DNA from: a virus
Reading direction: 5' to 3' (one strand)
IMG/VR virus record: IMGVR_UViG_3300047557_001098
Coordinates: 1-64,000 of that record
Length of the DNA stretch: 64,000 bases
Shown here: positions 7,500-16,256 of the stretch, one piece after another
Numbering within the stretch: the stretch's first letter is position 1
Layout: each line of letters begins with the position of its first letter
Notes under the pieces: model-generated
Database searches by the model: none
What the model was told of the DNA's origin: nothing
The model's input: only the letters and a program-made list of their open reading frames with translations
Position numbers and translations under genes: made by a program

Positions 7500-8719
7500 T
7501 TATCCCATGCCTTTTGTGCGTTAAAGTTTTGTCTACTGAATTCTAATCTATCTACCAGTTTTAGTGCTTTACCAAGATGATCTACAGCAACAAATCCTTC
7601 TGGTGCCGTGATACGAAAACCATCATCGGTGCGAACGAATGTGCCAATACTCTTGATAGTTTCTAACTTACGAATAACCATTAACTTGGCATCAACAATT
7701 AAATTCATTAGATCGAAAATTGCTTTCAGATTTATAGCGTTTGAACGATAAAAACGCATCACTTCATTCTTTTCTTTCAAACGTTTTTGTTTCGTATCTT
7801 CTTTCTTTGCTGCAAGAACTTCTTTGTTTAATTTTGCTTCCACCCAATTTAATAATTCTTGTGTATGAACTCTGGTATCAGAAATCTTTTTACCTTCACG
7901 AACTTTGGTGTTGTTAAACGTTTTAATCTGCGTAAGAAAAACATCAGATGCAGCAATTCGATTCAACGTCAGTGCGGGTATTGTATTAAACAATCTACCT
8001 GCATTTGAAAGTATTGATGTGATTGCTGCCGTTTCTTCTTCGGTGAATGTGACAGAGCCAGATGCGTCAGTGAATGATGCATCACGAAACCAAACATCTT
8101 TGGTTGGTTTTAAATGTCCAATGTCAATGTTGAATGATGCTTTCATTGTCTCAAGTGTTTTACCAGAGTACGATGTATGGAATACCACGCCAATGTGTGC
8201 AGCAAGCATTGTTTGTGCCAACTTTGATTTTGTTGGCACTGCGTATACGATTGTATTTGGTTGAAAGATGATATAATCTTCTCCATCGATTGTCTCATGT
8301 TTGATATCTCCTTTAGAGAACATCATGTCACCTTGCAAAACACCTTTGATGCCTAACTTAGGTAAGAATGCTAATGCAAGTTTTAGTTTTTGATTGAGTC
8401 CTTCGCCGGGATGATTCTCATCAATATCTTCATCAGTATAATTCAATTTTGCATTTTTTGCAAACACTGATTTAGTACCGACAAAAAATTTGCCGTTCTC
8501 TGGATTTGTGCCAGCAAAGATTGCCGGTGCACCATCCCATTTTGTGGTTATGTTTATTTTATTGCCAGTATGACCAGCAAGCATGTTTCGTAAGGAACGT
8601 AAGAATTCAATTGCTTCACGTGCGCCTGATACACCACCATTTAATACATTATCTTCAAGATGTTCCAAGTGAACATTCTTACCTTCTTTACTCTCTGTTA
8701 TGAAGTCCATGAATTTCAT
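7496..8719 (-). CDS. Ligase/nucleotidyltransferase-like protein with KxDG motif (DUF6267-like)
   Basis: A 407-residue protein conserved in marine T4-like phages. TTKWDGAPAIF with K60-W-D-G63 looks like motif I of the ATP-dependent DNA/RNA ligase superfamily, where the lysine is adenylated. GTKS (81-84) and VLQGDMMF (127-134) could be motifs III and IV, and a Lys-rich helix follows near 290-320. The match is by motif only, so ligase activity is an inference. The N-terminus MKFMDFITESKE resembles the T4 capsid-targeting peptide, with I-T-E giving a possible gp21 cut after Glu9. It sits one base after a PD-(D/E)XK nuclease-like gene in the same late unit, which suggests paired cutting and sealing of DNA. 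Confidence 0.7.
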   Translation of the reverse strand: MKFMDFITESKEGKNVHLEHLEDNVLNGGVSGAREAIEFLRSLRNMLAGHTGNKINITTKWDGAPAIFAGTNPENGKFFVGTKSVFAKNAKLNYTDEDIDENHPGEGLNQKLKLALAFLPKLGIKGVLQGDMMFSKGDIKHETIDGEDYIIFQPNTIVYAVPTKSKLAQTMLAAHIGVVFHTSYSGKTLETMKASFNIDIGHLKPTKDVWFRDASFTDASGSVTFTEEETAAITSILSNAGRLFNTIPALTLNRIAASDVFLTQIKTFNNTKVREGKKISDTRVHTQELLNWVEAKLNKEVLAAKKEDTKQKRLKEKNEVMRFYRSNAINLKAIFDLMNLIVDAKLMVIRKLETIKSIGTFVRTDDGFRITAPEGFVAVDHLGKALKLVDRLEFSRQNFNAQKAWDK

Positions 8720-8720
8720 T

Positions 8721-9521
8721 TTACTTTAAATTTTCTAAATCTTTTGCGGTTACGTTACCAAATAGTTTTAAAAAATCTCCTGGTTTATCCAGTGAGTATG
8801 GAGATTGTATTTTTGTTTTACTATCAAGTCGCCCCTGTGCTCTAATATTTCCACTCGCAACATCAACGCCCAAAGTTTTATCCATCTTTGAACCGGCTCT
8901 ACCTAAACGCAATTCAATTGCCATAGGTATTTTTAATTGTGGTATAGGAAGATTTAATGGATTTTTTTTAAGATAAAAAAGACCTGCTCCACCAATTTGA
9001 ATATAGTAACACTTTTTTTTGTTGTAGTGATCGTGTAAGAAAGTGTGTGGTACTTGCATCTTTGCATTTAAAGGTACTAAAAATCTTTCTTTTGTTAATT
9101 CTTCCCACATAGTTTTAGTTGCCTTTAGTGGTAATCCCTTCACATCTTCACTCAACAATTTTGCATCATTTTTTTTAACATAATTTAGAAGTTTATCCAA
9201 ATCTTTTTGTTTGGTACTCAACACTTCCTTTAATTTTGAATCAATCGCAGGATCAATAACAGTCTTTGCAGATAAACTAAATTTTTTAGTTTTTATATCA
9301 TAATTATAAGAACCGCCTCCCATTTGCGCTTTGTTGTCTTGTTTGATTTCGATGTTTATTTGATAGTTATCCATCAATAAAACTAAATCAGGTTCAGTGG
9401 CGGCGAAAGCAGCAGTTGATGCTCCTTCTTTAAGTTTTAAACCTTTGATTTTTTTTATTTGGGGCTTAATCTGTCTAAGAACTTTGTTCTCATATTCTAC
9501 ACCACCTGCGCCTACGGACAT
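8721..9521 (-). CDS. PD-(D/E)XK nuclease-like protein, first gene of a late unit
   Basis: The 266-residue protein shows the core of the PD-(D/E)XK nuclease fold: EPDLVLL at residues 43-49 and IEIKQ at 57-61 supply P44-D45 ... E58-x-K60, preceded by an N-terminal helix GGVEYENKVLRQI. This is the standard metal-binding and catalytic arrangement of restriction and recombination nucleases. The rest is basic and lysine-rich, consistent with nucleic-acid binding. A perfect T4-type late promoter (9554-9561) and an AAGGAAA ribosome site precede the start at 9521. It is followed by the ligase-like gene. The specific substrate is unknown. Confidence 0.65.
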   Translation of the reverse strand: MSVGAGGVEYENKVLRQIKPQIKKIKGLKLKEGASTAAFAATEPDLVLLMDNYQINIEIKQDNKAQMGGGSYNYDIKTKKFSLSAKTVIDPAIDSKLKEVLSTKQKDLDKLLNYVKKNDAKLLSEDVKGLPLKATKTMWEELTKERFLVPLNAKMQVPHTFLHDHYNKKKCYYIQIGGAGLFYLKKNPLNLPIPQLKIPMAIELRLGRAGSKMDKTLGVDVASGNIRAQGRLDSKTKIQSPYSLDKPGDFLKLFGNVTAKDLENLK

Positions 9522-9553
9522 ATAATTTCCTTACAAATTTACGGTTATTAGTG

Positions 9554-9561
9554 TATTTATA
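9554..9561 (-). promoter_or_regulatory. T4-type late promoter (TATAAATA)
   Basis: A perfect TATAAATA on the minus strand, overlapping the stop codon of the gp41 gene. Using the T4 rule that this element spans -13 to -6, the start point is near 9548, giving a 27-base leader with an AAGGAAA site before the gene at 9521. It would drive the accessory region down to the left edge. Confidence 0.8.
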
Positions 9562-10957
9562 CTTTGAAACCCCCGAACTTATCATTTGAGCGTCTTTCAC
9601 GATCTCCGAAGGTATTCAAAGGTTTATCGGGCGGTACCTGACCAGCATCTATTAGATCATCTTGTGCGCCCTGTTCAACATCATACAGTTTCATTTTGGC
9701 TCTGTCAATACCCACGACAAATCTTTTGAAATAATTCGGATCATTGTAACGATTCTTGAGTTGCTTAATTAGTATCTGATTCAATTGTTGCAACTCTTCT
9801 GTGCTTATCAAAGCAAACATGAAGTCGGCCGTAGCTGGCAGACCAAACGATTCTGAAGTATCTTCTAGACCTGGATCCGAGCTTGTGAAGCCGCTTCTGG
9901 TGGTCTGTGTAGCAGAGACTATAGGAACATCAAACTCGACCGCTAGACCCCTCAATTCCTCTGCAATGGCCTTAACATAAGAATAACTATTTACGTTAGC
10001 ACCAGGCTTGATTCTAGCACTTGCACAAATGTTAAGATAGTCAATAAAGATGATGTCAGGTTTGAAACTTTTCTTTAGTTGCAATTCATTTAACAAAGCA
10101 CGAAAGTGTAATGCAGATGCCGCAGCGGTCGGATACTCTTTGATGATGAGTTTGCCTTGTGTGTTGACTTTGAGTGCAGAGAACTTTCGATCATAATCTT
10201 GTTTACTGATAGAGTTCAGGTCTGCAATATCAATGTTCAATAGATTGGCATCAATACGTTCAGCAATTCTTTCTTCGGCCATTTCCATCGTGATGTACAA
10301 CACATTCAGACCTTGTGATAAACATGAACCAGCAACGTGACACATGAACAGTGACTTACCAACACCAGTACCAGCAAGTGCAATGTTCAGTGTTTTCTTT
10401 GGCAGACCGCCTTTGGTAATCTTGTTAAATAGATCAAGATCAAATGGTATCTTTGTTTCATGACGATGATAGAATTCAAAACGATTATCCGAATCGTCGA
10501 TATAATCATGACCAACAGAATTGTCAAATGAAACACCAAGTGCATCAGATAGCATCTTTGGTATGGCACCTTTACCATCTTTGTTTTCTCTATCATCAAG
10601 AATTTTGACAGACTTCATGATGGCATTATAAATTGCTTTATCTTGACAAAACTTTTCAGTTTGTTTGATAAGCCAGTCTGTATCAGTAGGATTTTCTTTG
10701 TCGGCGTTGATTTCACGAATCATTTCAACTGCATCTCTGACTTGTTCTTCTGTCAGTTTACGTGATTCAGTAAAATTAATTACAAGTGATTCGTAGGTAG
10801 GAAGATGTTTGAATTGATGAATATGTTCATTGATTTCCTGAAAAAGAATTCGATCAGTCGTATCTGAGAAGTATTCGTTTTTTAAGAACGGAATAATTTT
10901 TCGTGCATAGTCCTCATTGAATATCAAATTCTTCAGGATTGTAGTTTCTAGTTTCAT
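9557..10957 (-). CDS. 41: DNA primase-helicase subunit gp41 (DnaB-type replicative helicase)
   Basis: A hexameric 5'-3' helicase that opens the replication fork and works with the primase. The 466-residue protein is close to T4 gp41 (475). The N-terminal helical domain is followed by the RecA-like motor with Walker A ALAGTGVGKSLF near residue 198, DIIFIDYLNI as Walker B, and VSATQTTRSGF as the DNA-binding motif. The ATG at 10957 is chosen over a TTG five codons earlier, although its ribosome site is weak. The start lies inside the end of the preceding small gene, so translation is coupled. It is part of the replication group with UvsX and gp43. Confidence 0.96.
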   Translation of the reverse strand: MKLETTILKNLIFNEDYARKIIPFLKNEYFSDTTDRILFQEINEHIHQFKHLPTYESLVINFTESRKLTEEQVRDAVEMIREINADKENPTDTDWLIKQTEKFCQDKAIYNAIMKSVKILDDRENKDGKGAIPKMLSDALGVSFDNSVGHDYIDDSDNRFEFYHRHETKIPFDLDLFNKITKGGLPKKTLNIALAGTGVGKSLFMCHVAGSCLSQGLNVLYITMEMAEERIAERIDANLLNIDIADLNSISKQDYDRKFSALKVNTQGKLIIKEYPTAAASALHFRALLNELQLKKSFKPDIIFIDYLNICASARIKPGANVNSYSYVKAIAEELRGLAVEFDVPIVSATQTTRSGFTSSDPGLEDTSESFGLPATADFMFALISTEELQQLNQILIKQLKNRYNDPNYFKRFVVGIDRAKMKLYDVEQGAQDDLIDAGQVPPDKPLNTFGDRERRSNDKFGGFKV

Positions 10958-11228
10958 GATTTGTTTGAGCAATTAGAATTTCTGTTAGTATTTCACCTAT
11001 AAAGTCATGAAATTCTTCGTCAAGAATTAAATCGTCTATGGGTATTTTAGGAGAAAACATTACTGTGTATCCAAAAGTCATTTTAGCATAATCATCAACT
11101 TCTGTAAACTTTGCTGAATGATAACGATACAAAACTCCTGCATATTTTCCCGTTTTGATTCCGACACCCGTTTGGGTGCCCTCTTCGTTGTCTATCAAAA
11201 CATAATCGATATTATGTCTCGGCTTCAT
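10914..11228 (-). CDS. Conserved hypothetical protein between UvsX and gp41
   Basis: A 104-residue protein starting MKPRHNIDYVLIDNEEG. I do not recognise a fold; it has a beta-rich first half (VGIKTGKYAGVLYRYHSAKF, and GYTVMFSP) and an acidic second half. A protein in this position is usual in cyanophage-type genomes. The ATG at 11228 lies 14 bases inside the UvsX gene; the longer reading from 11285 has no ribosome site. It overlaps gp41 by 44 bases. Its place between a recombinase and a helicase suggests a DNA-metabolism role, by context only. Confidence 0.7.
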   Translation of the reverse strand: MKPRHNIDYVLIDNEEGTQTGVGIKTGKYAGVLYRYHSAKFTEVDDYAKMTFGYTVMFSPKIPIDDLILDEEFHDFIGEILTEILIAQTNHETRNYNPEEFDIQ

Positions 11229-12276
11229 CGACCTCTTCCTCCAGAATTGCATTTTGTCCCATAATGCTGCTATAAGTGATTTCATATTTCTTCCTCACAA
11301 ACTCTTTGAAACGTTCATCTGCAAGAATGTCTTTCCAGAATTCTTCTGTTTGTGTATCCACAAAACGTTTCTTCTCAAGCACTTCACCGGTGTTCTGATC
11401 TACTTTGGCATACCAACCATTGCTTGGCTTAGTGACGAAATTGCCTTCGAGTGCAATATCCAATAAACCAGACCACTTGTTAATACCACCGTCAAAAGAT
11501 ACAGTAACAGGTATCTTTGATTTTTCTCTAACATATCTACTCTTTTCTACGTTGATGATAAAGTTGTAGCCGACGATTTCTGTACCATCTTTGTCTTGTT
11601 GACGACCAAGAATCCAGATTGTGTCTGCTGAATAATATGAGCCTGTGCCACCACCAACAATGTCTTTCGGGAACATACCAATCTCTTTGTATGTGTGATT
11701 GACAACAACCATAGGAATATCTTTGATAGTCAAGTGTGGTGTTACCATACGGAATAACGACTTCATCTGTTTTGCTCGGCTCATGTCAGCAACAGATTTG
11801 CCTTCGATTGAATCTTCGACTTCTTTCTTTGATGCTAGATTGCCAATCGAATCTAACACAATAATCACTTTGTCAGTCTTTTCGATGTTCTGTAATTGAT
11901 TCATGATATCATGTTTCAACTGCTCAACATCAGTAATTGGTGTGTGAAGTACACGTTCAGTATCAATACCAAAAGCATCAAAGTATGATTGTGGTGTGCC
12001 AAACTCAGAATCATAAAACAAAACAACGGCATCATCATACTTGTTCATGTATGATTTTGCCATGAGTAAAGCAAACGCTGTCTTGAAATGTTTTGATGGA
12101 CCTGCAAACATCGTCAGACCTGGTGTAAGACCACCATCTAGACTACCTGATAGTGCCACATTAATAATAGGCACATCAGTTTGAATCATATCTTTATCAG
12201 TAAAGAATTTCGATTTAGAAAGCACCGATGTTTCTTTAATTGTTGATGCTTTCTTTAGTTTATCAAGTACGCTCAT
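11212..12276 (-). CDS. uvsX: RecA-like recombinase UvsX
   Basis: The phage strand-exchange protein, loaded on single-stranded DNA by UvsY and acting in recombination-dependent replication. Length is 354 residues (T4 391). Walker A is MFAGPSKHFKTAFAL near residues 56-70, Walker B is KVIIVLDSIGNL near 140, and the motif MPMVVVNHTYKEIGMFP follows. The acidic tail (EEEVDEAET) is like that of T4 UvsX. The start is TTGGAGATATGA-ATG, overlapping the end of the membrane protein gene. Together with gp41 and gp43 it makes the expected replication cluster. Confidence 0.97.
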   Translation of the reverse strand: MSVLDKLKKASTIKETSVLSKSKFFTDKDMIQTDVPIINVALSGSLDGGLTPGLTMFAGPSKHFKTAFALLMAKSYMNKYDDAVVLFYDSEFGTPQSYFDAFGIDTERVLHTPITDVEQLKHDIMNQLQNIEKTDKVIIVLDSIGNLASKKEVEDSIEGKSVADMSRAKQMKSLFRMVTPHLTIKDIPMVVVNHTYKEIGMFPKDIVGGGTGSYYSADTIWILGRQQDKDGTEIVGYNFIINVEKSRYVREKSKIPVTVSFDGGINKWSGLLDIALEGNFVTKPSNGWYAKVDQNTGEVLEKKRFVDTQTEEFWKDILADERFKEFVRKKYEITYSSIMGQNAILEEEVDEAET

Positions 12277-13174
12277 TCATATCTCCAATATCTGCAATTT
12301 TGTCTTTTGGTATCACTGCATGTTTATCATCTACAAAGAATGATTCTAAACTACGTGTGGGGGTGTTGTCAAGCTTTTTCTTCTTTATAATTTTTTTAGA
12401 AGGCTCCATTTCTTCTTTGTACCCTTTTATCTTGCGGTAAGTTTGATTCGCTGCTATCAACAATAATACCGCTAAAGGATCAAATACGACAATGATCACA
12501 AAGATCACCAGACGAACTGCTTTGTCAATTAAGTCTCTATCTTGTGTGCCATATACAACTTCGGCCACATACTTTATAGGCCCCAAATCCGATTCAGCCT
12601 TCTTAACTTCCAAGGATAAAGGGAGCTTCTCTTCCGTGAGTAACTGTATCTCTTTTTGTAGCCTCTTAGTCTCAGCAATGATTCTCTCACGGTCTTTCTG
12701 TTGGGCTTTACGAATTTGGTTCGCTCTTTCAGCCCCCTTTTCATCTTTCGTTCTGCCCATAATTTGATCGACAGCTTCATCATACTGACTAAGGTTCTTG
12801 TTGTTCCTCTCAATCTGCGATTGAATAACTTTGATCTTTTCATCATAGAGTTCTACCTTTGCTACTTGTGGTGCTACAGTGCTTGAATGTTCGATGTGTG
12901 CTTTTGACAAATAACCAAAAATACCCATCGATGTGATGCCCATCAACAACACAACTGCAATTAAAAAATAAAGTTTGAGTGCAGAGAATGTTGTTTTCCA
13001 ATGATTGTATACCCATGATACAGTTACCAATTTTGCTGCTTCAAGCACAGAACCCATAATAATAATAGGCCAATATGAACCTGGAAATATCTGTGCAAGA
13101 CCAATCACTGAATAGTATGCTGCAATACCAGACAGTGCAAGTGCAGTTAAAAATGGTAGTATTACGTGTATCAT
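12263..13174 (-). CDS. Membrane protein with coiled coil
   Basis: A 303-residue integral membrane protein of unknown function. Three hydrophobic segments lie near residues 2-27, 33-52 and 67-90, then a charged coiled coil (about 105-195, with KVIQSQIERNNKNLSQYDEA) and a fourth membrane segment near 220-245. The cytoplasmic tail is basic (SKKIIKKKKL). The start is an ATGA overlap with the oxygenase gene. Comparable proteins occur in this position in other marine T4-like phages, but no role is established. It could act at the host inner membrane near the replication machinery; this is speculation. Confidence 0.75.
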   Translation of the reverse strand: MIHVILPFLTALALSGIAAYYSVIGLAQIFPGSYWPIIIMGSVLEAAKLVTVSWVYNHWKTTFSALKLYFLIAVVLLMGITSMGIFGYLSKAHIEHSSTVAPQVAKVELYDEKIKVIQSQIERNNKNLSQYDEAVDQIMGRTKDEKGAERANQIRKAQQKDRERIIAETKRLQKEIQLLTEEKLPLSLEVKKAESDLGPIKYVAEVVYGTQDRDLIDKAVRLVIFVIIVVFDPLAVLLLIAANQTYRKIKGYKEEMEPSKKIIKKKKLDNTPTRSLESFFVDDKHAVIPKDKIADIGDMNERT

Positions 13175-13716
13175 GGATTGTTTTTTGAGTGTGGTACATC
13201 AAACACTAACACAATTCTATCGTTGTCTCCGATATTTTTTGCTGAGTGTTCTTTTTTATTGTCAAACCAAAACAATGTGCCAGGCTTGACAATGATCGTT
13301 TCATCTTCAACCGTATATTCGTATGTACCTTGAATTGATAGATGATATCTATCTTTAGTCAAATAATATTTTCCAAAGTCAGTGTGTTTGCCTGTTATGC
13401 CTCCTGGCGGTAAAGCAAGAAATCCAGCACGTTTAAAATTTTTAAAATGTCTTTTTAAGAATGCCACTGCTTCTGTATGTCGATAATATGCTGGTGATGG
13501 CATACAACCTTCAGAATCGAAAACATATTCATCTTCATGACTGATTGTTCCAATCACAAGTTGAAGAACTGCGGCTTGACTTATATAAACATGTGGGTCC
13601 AAAACTTTAGTTTCGGGAAGTTTCTTTTGAAAGTTCCAATCTTCAGGATGCTGACTCAGTTGTTTCAATATTTTTGAAACGTTAATATCGGTTCTAATGA
13701 TTCTTATATTCTTCAT
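13171..13716 (-). CDS. Aspartyl/asparaginyl beta-hydroxylase-like protein (2OG-Fe(II) cupin)
   Basis: A 181-residue double-stranded beta-helix protein. PPGGITGKHTDFGKYY carries the first iron-ligand HxD (H-T-D), then YHLSIQGTYEY, a turn VKPGTLFWFDNKKEHSAKN with the distal His, and DRIVLVFDV, which together match the Asp/Asn beta-hydroxylase family. It would hydroxylate a side chain of a protein using 2-oxoglutarate, O2 and Fe(II). Both ends overlap neighbours as ATGA (gp43 and the membrane protein), so it is coupled to DNA polymerase. The target protein is unknown. Confidence 0.85.
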   Translation of the reverse strand: MKNIRIIRTDINVSKILKQLSQHPEDWNFQKKLPETKVLDPHVYISQAAVLQLVIGTISHEDEYVFDSEGCMPSPAYYRHTEAVAFLKRHFKNFKRAGFLALPPGGITGKHTDFGKYYLTKDRYHLSIQGTYEYTVEDETIIVKPGTLFWFDNKKEHSAKNIGDNDRIVLVFDVPHSKNNP

Positions 13717-16256
13717 GCAAAAAAACTCTCCAAAGAATATTGCTTTTCAGTTTTCCAATTAATACAATCAAGAATCAGTCTAATTGGTTCTATGAATGTT
13801 TTCTCAAACTGAGTTTCATAATCAACGTAATCTTGAAGGCCAAATTCTTTTGGCAGTCTCATTGGAAAAGAAACAACCGTATCTTTGAATGGATTCGGCA
13901 CTTTCAAGTATGTGAATTTAAGTTTTTCTCCTTCTTGTATCAAAGGATACTTAGTCATCAAGTCAGCTTGTTTAAGGAAATGATTATATAGTATTGCCCC
14001 TTTAACATGAATTGGTGTACCTTTCTTGTATATTGTAGTAGGATCGGCATACTCTTTCAAGCCATTACAACCACGTGGAAAAGATATATCTTCTACAGGT
14101 AATCGTTTAAACTCTTCTTTAAAATCAGCAATAAATTTTTGCACCGTTTCTTCATTGGTGTTCACAATCAAATCAACCAATTGATACATCTTGTCACGTA
14201 CAGCAGTGGGTGTTGATGATTTAACCATCTCAAGACCCATGACTTTGATTTTTGGTTTTGCATACTGAACACCTTCATTGTTATACACGTTCAGAATGTA
14301 TCGTTTCTTTGCAGTCCATATACCTTTATCAGACAAGCCCTCACGTTTCATTTGCATCTTTTGGTCGAATGCGTGAACATACGTAGCAAGTTCCTGATAA
14401 CTCTGATCGATATATGGTTGAATTTTCTCTTCACAGATTTTATCCATGAAGGTGATAACTTTCTCAGTTGATGATTTTTTCTCATACACAGAATCAACCA
14501 ATGGACCAAGATTGAGATAGATAGAATCTGTATCCGAAGCAATAACATAGTCAGTATTCGTTTTCAATAGTTTGTTCAAATACTCGTTGAGTTTATTTTC
14601 AATCCAACGAATCGATAGTTGACCTGCTTGTGTGACAGCAAGTGCTTGGCGCAAATCATAAAAACGAAAATACTGAGAACCCATTGCACCGTAGGCAGAG
14701 TTAAGTGAGACTTTCTTAGCAAGTTGTAGATTGTTGTATCTTGCAATCAATTTTTCAATTTCTTTTTTCTTTGTTTTATCCTTCTCGTTTTCATATGCCT
14801 GTTGTTCTTTCAACATTAACTTCTTAAACTTTTTACGATCTTCATACATTTCAACCATCATCGCAGGAAGAAAGCCTTCTTTATCTGTACGAAAGAATTG
14901 ACCGTTCGGTGTAATAGTTACATCTTTCAACACGCTCGTATCAAGTTTCTTCTCCAACAGACTTTCAACAGATGCCTGTGATGCAAGTTTACGCATGTCA
15001 TCTGTATAATCATGATTGTTAATCAAAGTCTCTGGTGAAATATTGTATTGCATAATCAAATGTGGATACAGACTGTTCAAGTCAAATGATGCGACCCAAT
15101 GATGCAATCCAATTTGTGGTTCTTTGACATATGCACCTTCAAACGCTGCCGTTTTATTTGCAATGCGTCGTGGTGGTACGACGATCTTTTTTTCTAACAG
15201 ATAATTATAGATCAGTGCATCCCACATTCTTGTTTGTGCAAATACATCGTCATAGTTGCACTTTGTATCATAGGCAAGAGTCAATGCAAGTTCAATCAAT
15301 TTCAATTTATCTTCTAGTTTCAACACCAATCTAACATCTTTGATGTTATAGTCGATAAATTTTTGATAGTCAAGTTTATAAAGTTGATGGAGGCTATCAT
15401 ATTCATCATATGATAATTTACTCTCACCAAGTTCTACGCTGGCAACTGTATCAAGACGATAGTTTTCAATGTTTCTACCACCAGGCGCATACCACTGATA
15501 CAGTTCAAGATAGTCAAGCGCAGATACGCCAACCATATCATAAACTGTTTGTTCTTTACCTTTGAATACTGTATTGCGTTGTGAAATAACAGACCAAGGT
15601 GAAAGTTTCTTTACGTCATCCTCTCCAAGTATACGGGTAAAACGGTTGATAAGATAAGGAATATCAAAGAACTTGATATTCCAACCAGTAACAACGTCAG
15701 GATGATTGCTTGACCAATCAGCAAGGAAGCGTTCACACAAATCGACTTCATCTTTACAAGTAACATAATCTACACTTTCATCATTATTACGATATGAACC
15801 ACAACCATACACTGTAGTACCACCATTTAACTGATGAATGGCAATTGCAGTGATGGGTTCTGTAGCTTTGTAAGGATCAGGAAAACCATTCTCCGAACCA
15901 ACCTCAATGTCTATGAAAACGACAGAGAGATGAGAAATATCCCAATCAACAATCCCTCTAAAATTGTCAGCAATGAATGCGTATTCATAGCGTGTATTGC
16001 CGTAGATTTTAAAGTTTGCAACATCTTCATAACGTTTGACAAAATCACGTGCCTCCCGAATTGTTTCAAATTTCATAGGTTCTAGAGGATCATTGAATAG
16101 TGAATGAAACTGATCAGAACCCAAAGATGGTTTGTTAGATTGTAAAAACAAAGTCGGAGAGTATTTGACTTTGCTCTTTACTCTCCGACCGTTTGTTACG
16201 CCACGAAACAATATATGATTACTATGAACACATACGTTTGTATAATATTTTGACAT
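13713..16256 (-). CDS. 43: DNA polymerase gp43 (family B)
   Basis: The replicative polymerase with 3'-5' proofreading. Length 847 residues (T4 898). The exonuclease site is VVFIDIEVGSENGF near residue 115 (Exo I, D-x-E) with GWNIKFFDIPYL (Exo II). Polymerase motif A is FDLNSLYPHLIM, motif B KKVSLNSAYGAMGS and motif C YVIASDTDSIYL. The C-terminus ends LESFF, a hydrophobic clamp-binding tail like that which docks on gp45. No intein or split is seen. The start overlaps the stop of the small upstream gene as TAATG. Confidence 0.98.
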   Translation of the reverse strand: MSKYYTNVCVHSNHILFRGVTNGRRVKSKVKYSPTLFLQSNKPSLGSDQFHSLFNDPLEPMKFETIREARDFVKRYEDVANFKIYGNTRYEYAFIADNFRGIVDWDISHLSVVFIDIEVGSENGFPDPYKATEPITAIAIHQLNGGTTVYGCGSYRNNDESVDYVTCKDEVDLCERFLADWSSNHPDVVTGWNIKFFDIPYLINRFTRILGEDDVKKLSPWSVISQRNTVFKGKEQTVYDMVGVSALDYLELYQWYAPGGRNIENYRLDTVASVELGESKLSYDEYDSLHQLYKLDYQKFIDYNIKDVRLVLKLEDKLKLIELALTLAYDTKCNYDDVFAQTRMWDALIYNYLLEKKIVVPPRRIANKTAAFEGAYVKEPQIGLHHWVASFDLNSLYPHLIMQYNISPETLINNHDYTDDMRKLASQASVESLLEKKLDTSVLKDVTITPNGQFFRTDKEGFLPAMMVEMYEDRKKFKKLMLKEQQAYENEKDKTKKKEIEKLIARYNNLQLAKKVSLNSAYGAMGSQYFRFYDLRQALAVTQAGQLSIRWIENKLNEYLNKLLKTNTDYVIASDTDSIYLNLGPLVDSVYEKKSSTEKVITFMDKICEEKIQPYIDQSYQELATYVHAFDQKMQMKREGLSDKGIWTAKKRYILNVYNNEGVQYAKPKIKVMGLEMVKSSTPTAVRDKMYQLVDLIVNTNEETVQKFIADFKEEFKRLPVEDISFPRGCNGLKEYADPTTIYKKGTPIHVKGAILYNHFLKQADLMTKYPLIQEGEKLKFTYLKVPNPFKDTVVSFPMRLPKEFGLQDYVDYETQFEKTFIEPIRLILDCINWKTEKQYSLESFFA

